Translations under genes and position numbers: made by a program | NCBI RefSeq assembly: GCF_011392115.1 | Contig: NZ_JAAJBT010000003.1 | Coordinates: 124,001 to 188,000 of the forward strand | Source: Flavobacterium difficile | GTDB lineage: Bacteria; Bacteroidota; Bacteroidia; Flavobacteriales; Flavobacteriaceae | Reading direction: 5' to 3' | Length of the DNA stretch: 64,000 bases | Notes under the pieces: model-generated | What the model saw: the letters and a program-made list of their open reading frames with translations, nothing else | Databases searched by the model: none | What the model was told of the DNA's origin: nothing | In this document: positions 26,651 through 32,242 of the stretch, piece after piece | How the letters are laid out: the number at the start of each line of letters is the position of its first letter | Numbering within the stretch: position 1 is the stretch's first letter

Positions 26651-27370
26651 TTAATTATAGTTTCTGTTTACAAAAGCTGATTTTGCTTGTTTTAATTTGT
26701 TTAATGCCTTGTCTTTAAACGATTGATCGAGCTCTGATTCAACCGAATGCAACAAATCATTAGGGTCTACCTTTAAAGTAGATTGGTACGTATTTGTAGT
26801 GCCGTTCGACTTTTTATTACCTTGTACTTCGGCAAGTAAAGTTTCTGGATTTACATATTTATACGTAGGTTTTTGATTTAATTGCTCTTGTGCTGTGGTT
26901 TTGTTTTCGTTATTGGTATTTGATTCGTTTTGTTTTTCTATTACAGCTAAATAAGAATCTAATTTTGATTGATGTTTTGAATTATCATTTTGTTTAGAAA
27001 CTTTTTTACCAATAGAAGGTGTTGTTTTTGGTGTCGCAACAGCTAATTCTTTTTGATTTTCTGTGGAAATTACTCTTGCAGAATCATCACTGTTTTCAAC
27101 TTCATTAGTTGGAGTTTCTTTTGAAATGACTACTTCATTACTTTGTTGTAAAACTTCTGATTTCTGGTTATGTTGAAAAAAAAGATAACCTATTCCAGTA
27201 AACAGAACGAAAGCAGCTGCAATCTTTAACCAAAAATAGTTTACAGGTTGTTTTTTTTCTTCTGCAATGGTAAGCATGGCATCTAATCTGTCCCAAGCCT
27301 GCGCAGAAGGTTCAATTTTTCTAGAATTGAATTGCTGTTGAATTTTATTGTCGAAATTATTTGGTGCCAT
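26651..27370 (-). CDS. Single-span membrane protein, candidate anti-sigma factor
   Basis: A 239-residue protein not assigned to a named family. The N-terminal ~43 residues are cytoplasmic-type (NKIQQQFNSRKIEPSAQAWDRL). One membrane span follows (about 44-65; YFWLKIAAAFVLFTGIGYLFF), and then a low-complexity Lys, Asn, Ser and Glu-rich periplasmic region. The start overlaps the last 14 bp of the ECF sigma gene, which argues for translational coupling. A cytoplasmic arm, one span and coupling to an ECF sigma gene fit an anti-sigma factor, but no HCC zinc motif or FecR domain is seen. Anti-sigma function is inferred. Confidence 0.75.
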   Translation of the reverse strand: MAPNNFDNKIQQQFNSRKIEPSAQAWDRLDAMLTIAEEKKQPVNYFWLKIAAAFVLFTGIGYLFFQHNQKSEVLQQSNEVVISKETPTNEVENSDDSARVISTENQKELAVATPKTTPSIGKKVSKQNDNSKHQSKLDSYLAVIEKQNESNTNNENKTTAQEQLNQKPTYKYVNPETLLAEVQGNKKSNGTTNTYQSTLKVDPNDLLHSVESELDQSFKDKALNKLKQAKSAFVNRNYN

Positions 27371-27929
27371 TGCTTTTGTTTTTTAATTCGGTAATTTGGG
27401 TTTGCAACATTTTTCTAGCATGAGACAGTTGCGATTTTGATGTGCCTTCTGAAATTTTTAATAATTCGGCAATTTCATTGTGTTTGTAGCCTTCTATACA
27501 ATATAAATTAAAAACCATTTTATATCCATCTGGCAAATTATCTATTAATAATTGAATGTCATCTATAGAAAAATCGCCTTCCATTTCGTAATTGTCTTCT
27601 GCTTCCGAATAAATTACATCTTCTATATCTTTGTGATTGAAGCTATTTTTCTTAACTCTTAAATAATCAATACATTCATGAATCATGATGCGTTTGATCC
27701 AACCTTCAAAACTTCCTTTTTGTTCAAACTTTTTTAAATTGGTAAACATTTTCATGAAACCAGTAATCATGACATCTTCGGCATGGTGTACATCTTTTAT
27801 GTACTGACGACAAACACTTAACATTTTTGAAGCATATTTAGCATACAACTGCTGTTGCGCTTGACGATTATTTGCAATCGCTTCAGCAATTAGTTGTTGT
27901 TCGTTTTTATGTAATGCTATTACTTTCAT
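27357..27929 (-). CDS. RNA polymerase ECF-type sigma factor
   Basis: A 190-residue sigma-70 family factor of the extracytoplasmic-function group. Region 2 (about 20-90) has YAKYASKMLSVCRQYIKDVHHAEDVMITGFMKMFTNLKKFEQKGSFEGWIKRIMIHECIDYLR. Region 4 (about 125-180) has LPDGYKMVFNLYCIEGYKHNEIAELLKISEGTSKSQLSHARKML. Upstream lie three tandem ECF-type promoters (TGCAACC or CACAACC, 16 bp, CGTCTATA), the nearest with its -10 box 39 bp before the ATG. This strongly suggests autoregulation. It is the first gene of a three-gene operon with a candidate anti-sigma and an outer-membrane protein. Confidence 0.92.
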   Translation of the reverse strand: MKVIALHKNEQQLIAEAIANNRQAQQQLYAKYASKMLSVCRQYIKDVHHAEDVMITGFMKMFTNLKKFEQKGSFEGWIKRIMIHECIDYLRVKKNSFNHKDIEDVIYSEAEDNYEMEGDFSIDDIQLLIDNLPDGYKMVFNLYCIEGYKHNEIAELLKISEGTSKSQLSHARKMLQTQITELKNKSNGTK

Positions 27930-27967
27930 TTAGTTGATTTGTCAATTCAAATTTAAGCTTCTATTAC

Positions 27968-27998
27968 TATAGACGATTCTTGTTTGTAAATGGTTGCA
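27968..27998 (-). promoter_or_regulatory. ECF-type promoter copy 1 (proximal)
   Basis: On the minus strand: TGCAACC (27998-27992), exactly 16 bp, then CGTCTATA (27975-27968). The AACC..CGTC pair with 16-bp spacing is typical of ECF sigma promoters. Transcription would begin near 27961, about 30 nt before the sigma ATG. Confidence 0.75.
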
Positions 27999-28047
27999 TT
28001 AGTTTTTAAAAAACTTTCAAAAATTAAATTTTAAACGTTTCTATTAG

Positions 28048-28078
28048 TATAGACGATTTTGTTTTTAAAAAGGTTGCA
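28048..28078 (-). promoter_or_regulatory. ECF-type promoter copy 2
   Basis: On the minus strand: TGCAACC (28078-28072), 16 bp, CGTCTATA (28055-28048). It lies 80 bp upstream of copy 1. The downstream bases (CTAATAGAA) also resemble those of copy 1. Confidence 0.75.
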
Positions 28079-28086
28079 TGGCAATT

Positions 28087-28115
28087 AGTCAATTTGTCGA
28101 TAAGCCAATTTAATG
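28087..28115. repeat. 8-bp-period degenerate repeat (AATTTGTC..ATAAGCC type)
   Basis: TCAATTTG then TCGATAAG then CCAATTTA, an 8-bp period. The same string with few changes occurs at about 30470-30494 (TCAATTTG, TCAATAAG, CCGATG). It lies between ECF promoter copies 2 and 3. A weaker tract of the same period is seen on the minus strand at 28160-28200. Confidence 0.55.
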
Positions 28116-28124
28116 TTCTAGTTT

Positions 28125-28155
28125 TATAGACGCTTTTGGTATTAAAAAGGTTGTG
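28125..28155 (-). promoter_or_regulatory. ECF-type promoter copy 3 (distal)
   Basis: On the minus strand: CACAACC (28155-28149), 16 bp, CGTCTATA... read as CGTCTATA at 28132-28125. One mismatch at each side of the -35 core compared with copies 1 and 2. It lies 77 bp upstream of copy 2. Confidence 0.65.
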
Positions 28156-28197
28156 TCAATAATTGACTTATTGAAAATCGAACAATTGGCACATTGA

Positions 28198-29178
28198 TTA
28201 AATCTTTCTTTCAATCACGTAATTCACCATTAAAATTAAGGAATCTTTATAGATAGAAGTAGGGAAGTCTTGTAAAAGATGTAACGCTTCTTGTTGAAAT
28301 TGAATCATTTTTTGTTCGGCATAGGAAAGTCCGCCGTTATTTTTTACAAAAGTGATGACTTCTTTCACACGTTTTTTGTCTTTATTGTGATTTTTGATGG
28401 AATTGATCAGCCAGCTTTTTTCTTTTGGTGAACAATTATTTAAAGTATGAATTAAAGGCAACGTCATTTTTTGTTCTTTGATGTCAATTCCGGTTGGTTT
28501 TCCGATAGCATCCTCGGTGTAGTCGAATAAGTCGTCTTTAATTTGAAAAGCCATTCCGATTAATTCGCCGAATTTTCGCATTTTTTCAACCGTTTTCGAT
28601 TTTTCTGGAACAACTGCACAAGCACCAAGTGCACAACAAGCAGCTATTAAAGTGGCTGTTTTTTGTCGGATAATTTCGTAATAAATGGCTTCAGTGATGT
28701 CTAGTTTTCTGGCTTTTTCGATTTGTAACAATTCGCCTTCACTCATTTCTCTTACGGCAACGGAAATAATTTTTAGTAAATCGAAATCGCCATTGTCTAT
28801 TGAAAGTAGTAAGCCTTTTGAAAGTAAGAAATCGCCCACTAAAACTGCAATTTTATTTTTCCACAACGCATTGATAGAAAAAAATCCGCGACGTTTGTTG
28901 CTATCGTCTACTACATCATCGTGAACTAAAGTCGCCGTGTGAATCAACTCAATTACCGAAGCGCCGCGATAGGTTCTGTCGTTTACTGTTCCGCCGGATA
29001 CCATTTTTGCTGTAAGAAATACAAACATCGGACGCATTTGTTTTCCTTTTCTGTTTACAATGTAATGGGTAATTCGGTTTAAAAGGGCCACTTTAGAAGA
29101 CATAGCCAATTGAAACTTTTTTTCGAAAAGTTCCATTTCGTAGGCAATAGGCTCTTTTATTTGCTCGGTAATTTTCAT
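28198..29178 (-). CDS. Polyprenyl diphosphate synthase
   Basis: A 326-residue trans-isoprenyl diphosphate synthase that extends an allylic diphosphate with IPP. It probably makes the side chain of menaquinone. The first Asp-rich motif is in LVHDDVVDDSNKRRG and the second in FQIKDDLFDYTED. It also has the family GKQMRPMFVFLTA and ELIHTATL. The start is the ATG at 29176-29178 (MKITEQIKEP). A -33/-7 promoter (TTTG, 20 bp, TACTTTTG) lies immediately upstream, so the longer frame from 29214 is not translated, and the transcript may have almost no leader. Chain length cannot be decided from sequence. Confidence 0.93.
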   Translation of the reverse strand: MKITEQIKEPIAYEMELFEKKFQLAMSSKVALLNRITHYIVNRKGKQMRPMFVFLTAKMVSGGTVNDRTYRGASVIELIHTATLVHDDVVDDSNKRRGFFSINALWKNKIAVLVGDFLLSKGLLLSIDNGDFDLLKIISVAVREMSEGELLQIEKARKLDITEAIYYEIIRQKTATLIAACCALGACAVVPEKSKTVEKMRKFGELIGMAFQIKDDLFDYTEDAIGKPTGIDIKEQKMTLPLIHTLNNCSPKEKSWLINSIKNHNKDKKRVKEVITFVKNNGGLSYAEQKMIQFQQEALHLLQDFPTSIYKDSLILMVNYVIERKI

Positions 29179-29183
29179 ATACA

Positions 29184-29215
29184 CAAAAGTAGTGAAAACT
29201 TGTAGTTTCGCCAAA
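29184..29215 (-). promoter_or_regulatory. Bacteroidota -33/-7 promoter of the polyprenyl synthase gene
   Basis: On the minus strand: TTTG at 29215-29212, 20 bp, TACTTTTG at 29191-29184. Both boxes fit the flavobacterial consensus (TTTG, N19-20, TANNTTTG). The ATG begins 5 bp after the -7 box, so the mRNA is probably leaderless or nearly so. Confidence 0.75.
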
Positions 29216-29233
29216 AGATTGCTAAGAAGTTTA

Positions 29234-29333
29234 GCCCTGATTGTAGCGGCATCCTTTATATAATTTGAAACTATTTTAAGTTACAAATTATATAAAGATA
29301 TAGCGGAAAGCAGGATATAGCTCCAAAAAAATG
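29234..29333 (-). repeat. Dispersed intergenic element, copy 1 (conserved flanks, AT-rich central hairpin)
   Basis: Read on the minus strand: GAGCT, then CTTTCCGCTATAT, a perfect 14-bp stem (29254-29267 with 29284-29297, CTTTATATAATTTG type), then GGATGCCGCTACAATCAGGG. The same flanks surround an unrelated hairpin at 63503-63573. It lies between rlmN and the polyprenyl synthase gene, in the direction of transcription. Confidence 0.7.
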
Positions 29334-29375
29334 CAAGAATTAGATTCTAAAATAAATTCAGAATGACCAATTGGT

Positions 29376-30416
29376 TTAAGATTTATTGGCTAATTGTCCG
29401 CAAGCGGCATCAATATCTTTACCACGACTTTTACGAACTTTTACAACAATATTATTTTTTTCTAAAGCAGCAATGTAATTGTTAGTAGCTTGTTCGCTTG
29501 CTTGTTGGAAATCACCATCGTCAATTGCATTGTACTCAATTAAATTGACTTTACACGGTACATATTTGCAAAATTTTACTAATGCATCGATGGAAGCTTT
29601 GTCGTCGTTAATTCCTTTCCAAACTACATATTCGTAGGTAATTTTGCTTTTTGTTTTAGCATACCAATATTCTAAAGCTTCACGTAATTCGGGTAATGGA
29701 AAACTTTTCGTAAATGGCATGATTTGATTTCTTGTGGCTTCAATTGCAGAATGTAAAGAAACTGCTAAGTTGAATTTTACGTCATCATCGGCCATTTTTT
29801 TAATCATTTTTGATACTCCAGAAGTCGAAACGGTAATGCGTTTTGGAGACATGCCCAATCCTTCATTAGAAGTAATCATGTCAATGGCTTTCATTACGTT
29901 TGGGTAATTCATAAGTGGTTCGCCCATTCCCATAAAAACGATATTAGAAAGCGGTCTGTCATAATACAGTTTACTTTCATTATCGATAGCCACCACTTGG
30001 TCGTAAATTTCGCCAGGTGTTAAGTTGCGCATGCGTTTTAAACGAGCTGTGGCGCAAAAGTTACAATCTAAACTGCAACCTACCTGACTTGAAACACAGG
30101 CTGTTGTTCTTGTTTTAGTAGGAATTAATACGCTTTCTACAATTAAATCGTCGTGCAAACGAACCGCGTTTTTTACTGTTCCGTCTTCACTGCGTTGCAT
30201 GGTGTCGACTTTTACGTGATTGATAACGAAGTTAGCTTCTAACATAGCTCGAGTTTCTTTTGAAATGTTGGTCATGTTTTCAAAAGAATGAGCGCTTTTG
30301 CTCCATAACCAATCGTAAATTTGGTTCCCACGAAAGGCTTTGTCACCGTTGGCTACGAAAAAATCTCTTAATTGCTCTTTAGATAAAGCTCTGATGTCTT
30401 TTTTGTCTGCTTGCAT
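29376..30416 (-). CDS. rlmN: Dual-specificity 23S rRNA/tRNA adenine C2-methyltransferase RlmN
   Basis: A 346-residue radical-SAM enzyme that methylates C2 of A2503 in 23S rRNA and A37 of some tRNAs. The radical-SAM cluster motif CxxxCxxC is C114, C118 and C121 (QVGCSLDCNFCATA). The methyl-carrying cysteine pair is C107 (TTACVSSQ) and C339 (DAACGQL), with spacing like E. coli C118 and C355. GMGEPLMN and TVSTSG are also in place. A TANNTTTG box (TATCTTTG) sits 4 bp before the ATG. It is followed downstream by the dispersed element and then the polyprenyl synthase gene. Confidence 0.96.
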   Translation of the reverse strand: MQADKKDIRALSKEQLRDFFVANGDKAFRGNQIYDWLWSKSAHSFENMTNISKETRAMLEANFVINHVKVDTMQRSEDGTVKNAVRLHDDLIVESVLIPTKTRTTACVSSQVGCSLDCNFCATARLKRMRNLTPGEIYDQVVAIDNESKLYYDRPLSNIVFMGMGEPLMNYPNVMKAIDMITSNEGLGMSPKRITVSTSGVSKMIKKMADDDVKFNLAVSLHSAIEATRNQIMPFTKSFPLPELREALEYWYAKTKSKITYEYVVWKGINDDKASIDALVKFCKYVPCKVNLIEYNAIDDGDFQQASEQATNNYIAALEKNNIVVKVRKSRGKDIDAACGQLANKS

Positions 30417-30420
30417 GGTG

Positions 30421-30428
30421 CAAAGATA
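30421..30428 (-). promoter_or_regulatory. Candidate -7 box at the rlmN start
   Basis: TATCTTTG on the minus strand, ending 4 bp before the rlmN ATG, so the start point would fall at or very near the start codon. A TCCCGAA/TTCGGGA inverted repeat (30436-30450) lies just upstream. Confidence 0.5.
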
Positions 30429-30457
30429 GTATTAATCCCGAAATTCGGGACAAGTTA

Positions 30458-30494
30458 TGTCAATTTATCAATTTGTCAATAAGCCGATGTTATA
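30458..30494. repeat. 8-bp-period degenerate repeat upstream of the O-methyltransferase
   Basis: TCAATTTA, TCAATTTG, TCAATAAG, CCGATG: a TCAATNNN unit repeated every 8 bp. It is close in sequence to the tract at 28087-28115 and shares its period with the pruA leader repeat. Confidence 0.55.
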
Positions 30495-30521
30495 ATTGAT
30501 CAATTGTTATTGCTTTTTGGA

Positions 30522-30552
30522 GTTGTCATTGCTATTGAAATTTGTACTTTTG
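30522..30552 (+). promoter_or_regulatory. Bacteroidota -33/-7 promoter of the O-methyltransferase gene
   Basis: GTTG at 30522-30525, 19 bp, TACTTTTG at 30545-30552, 21 bp before the ATG at 30574. It falls inside the upstream extension of the frame and so supports the shorter start. Confidence 0.65.
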
Positions 30553-30573
30553 TACTTCGAAAACATCCTAATT

Positions 30574-31215
30574 ATGCACTTTATATCCGAAGATTTAGAA
30601 AATTATGTAGCCCTTCATTCCCAACAAGAACCAGAATTATTGGTGAAATTGAATAAAGAAACCCATCAGAAAATTTTGCAACCTAGAATGTTAAGTGGAC
30701 ATTTTCAGGGTAGAGTGTTGAGTATGTTGTCTAAAATTATCAATCCAAAAACGATTTTAGAAATTGGAACTTATACAGGTTATGCTGCTTTGTGTTTGGC
30801 AGAAGGTTTGCAAGAAAATGGGACTTTAGATACGATTGATATTAATGAAGAATTAGAAGAAATTCAACAAAAATATTTTGATTTGTCTGAATATTCGAAT
30901 CAAATTTTTCAGCATATTGGTGATGCAATTGAAATTATACCCACTTTAAATAAAAAATTCGATTTGGTTTTTATTGATGCGGATAAAGAAAATTACATCA
31001 ATTATTTTCATTTGATTGTACCGTTAATGAATAAAGGTGGCATTATTTTATCAGATAATGTATTGTGGAGTGGAAAAGTTTTAGAAGAAGTAAAAGCGAA
31101 CGACAAAAGCACACAGATTTTATTAGATTATAATAAAATTATTAATGAAGACGATCGTGTAGAAACCGTTTTATTGCCAATTCGTGATGGATTAACGGTT
31201 ACTCGAGTGAAATAA
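30574..31215 (+). CDS. SAM-dependent O-methyltransferase (catechol/caffeoyl-CoA type)
   Basis: A 213-residue class I methyltransferase of the Methyltransf_3 family. The SAM loop is ILEIGTYTGYAALCLAEGL. TIDINEELEE marks the ribose-binding acid. The metal-binding acid patch is FIDADKENYINYF, and LSDNVLWSGKV follows. These motifs fit divalent-metal-dependent O-methyltransferases acting on catechols. The natural substrate is unknown. The start is the ATG at 30574 (MHFISEDLENYVALHS). A -33/-7 promoter overlaps the upstream extension. It converges on the PAP2 gene with a 1-bp gap. Confidence 0.92.
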   Translation: MHFISEDLENYVALHSQQEPELLVKLNKETHQKILQPRMLSGHFQGRVLSMLSKIINPKTILEIGTYTGYAALCLAEGLQENGTLDTIDINEELEEIQQKYFDLSEYSNQIFQHIGDAIEIIPTLNKKFDLVFIDADKENYINYFHLIVPLMNKGGIILSDNVLWSGKVLEEVKANDKSTQILLDYNKIINEDDRVETVLLPIRDGLTVTRVK

Positions 31216-31216
31216 A

Positions 31217-31774
31217 TTATTTTATTTTTGATAAGATTTTTAGATAAATGGTATAAAATAAAAATCCTGTTAAGCAACCAAAAATATAACCAGATATGAT
31301 ATCTAAAGGGAAGTGCAATCCTAGGTAAATTCGGCTGTAAGCAAAAATTAGTGGATATAAGAAAATGAAATAACTGTAGTTGTAATGTTTTCTTAAAATC
31401 AAAAACAAAAATAACATCGTGGCCATTGAATTAGAAGCATGACCAGAAAAATAGCTAAAAGAATTTCTTTGCAAAACGACTCTAATTAAACCCTTCAATT
31501 CTGTATCGTTGCATGGTCGGATTCTTGCAACTGTATGTTTTACAACATCTGTTAATTCGTTTGTGAATGTAATTAATGCAGTGATTGTGATTAAAATGAG
31601 AGCAAGTTTCTTGGTTTCAATCTTCTTTCGAAGTAAAATCAAAAGTAAAAGAAAAAACGGAATCCAATTTAATTGATTGGTTAGTAGTTTCCAAATGCCA
31701 TCGAAAGATTCAGATCCTAGGTTGTTTAAGAAAATAAAGAGACTTTTATCTGCGTCAATAATTTTTTCTAACAT
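31217..31774 (-). CDS. PAP2 family phosphatase
   Basis: A 185-residue membrane phosphatase with about five helices. All three PAP2 motifs are present: KHTVARIRP (KX6RP), YFSGHASNS (PSGH type, with Phe for Pro) and SRIYLGLHFPLDI (SRX5HX3D). Family members dephosphorylate lipid phosphates such as undecaprenyl diphosphate or phosphatidylglycerol phosphate; which one acts here cannot be told. The ATG overlaps the tatA stop (TAATG), so the two are co-transcribed. Confidence 0.93.
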   Translation of the reverse strand: MLEKIIDADKSLFIFLNNLGSESFDGIWKLLTNQLNWIPFFLLLLILLRKKIETKKLALILITITALITFTNELTDVVKHTVARIRPCNDTELKGLIRVVLQRNSFSYFSGHASNSMATMLFLFLILRKHYNYSYFIFLYPLIFAYSRIYLGLHFPLDIISGYIFGCLTGFLFYTIYLKILSKIK

Positions 31775-32106
31775 TACATTTGGCGTTTAATTGGTCCGGT
31801 TAAATTTTCTAAATCTTCTTTAATTTCAGTAATCGGATTTGCTATTTCGGTGGGATTTATGGCCTTGTTCATGTTCTCTTTTGCGTTGGCAATTTCATCG
31901 GAAATTCCGCCAGTAAGACTTTTCATGTCTAGGCCGTTATCTTCAGCACCTTTTTGGATTTCGTGTTTGATTTCGTTAGTTGCATTTTTTAATTGCGCCA
32001 TTCCTTTTCCTAAAGTTCTTGCGATTTCAGGAATTTTGTCTGAACCAAAAAGCATAAGTATTACAATTAAAATAAAAAATATTTCTCCGCCGCCAATTCC
32101 AAACAT
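31774..32106 (-). CDS. tatA: Twin-arginine translocase subunit TatA
   Basis: A 110-residue Tat pore subunit. It has a short N-terminal membrane helix (FGIGGGEIFFILIVILMLFGSDKIPEIARTLG), with the FG hinge and the adjoining amphipathic helix (residues ~22-45), and an acidic, Lys-rich tail. TatC is not in this window. It overlaps the PAP2 gene start by 1 bp. A -7-like box (TACATTTG on the minus strand, 32130-32137) is 23 bp upstream. Confidence 0.93.
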   Translation of the reverse strand: MFGIGGGEIFFILIVILMLFGSDKIPEIARTLGKGMAQLKNATNEIKHEIQKGAEDNGLDMKSLTGGISDEIANAKENMNKAINPTEIANPITEIKEDLENLTGPIKRQM

Positions 32107-32129
32107 AATCTTGAAGTTTAAATGATTTA

Positions 32130-32137
32130 CAAATGTA
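32130..32137 (-). promoter_or_regulatory. Candidate -7 box for tatA
   Basis: TACATTTG on the minus strand matches TANNTTTG, 23 bp before the tatA ATG. No matching -33 box. Confidence 0.45.
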
Positions 32138-32160
32138 TTAAAAGATATTGTGATACGAAA

Positions 32161-32224
32161 AAAACCATTAAGGAAATAAGTAGTAAGTTATCAGTAACTA
32201 GTTTACTTAAGCCTTAATGGTTTT
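32161..32224 (-). terminator. Terminator of the M1 peptidase gene
   Basis: Arms AAAACCATTAAGG (32161-32173) and CCTTAATGGTTTT (32212-32224) enclose a 38-nt loop. On the minus strand a T-run follows (A-run before 32165). It lies between the M1 peptidase stop and tatA. Confidence 0.7.
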
Positions 32225-32242
32225 AAGAATAACGTTTTTTTG

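Noticed and set aside
27968..28155. The three repeats before the sigma gene as a mobile or CRISPR repeat
   Set aside because: The conserved parts are only the -35 and -10-like boxes with fixed spacing; the sequence between copies is unrelated, and the orientation fits the sigma gene.
28160..28200. Inverted repeats near TCAATAATTGA as an operator of the polyprenyl synthase or sigma gene
   Set aside because: It is better explained as part of the degenerate 8-bp-period tract.
30496..30573. 26-residue extension of the O-methyltransferase
   Set aside because: A -33/-7 promoter lies inside it, and the family start is at 30574.
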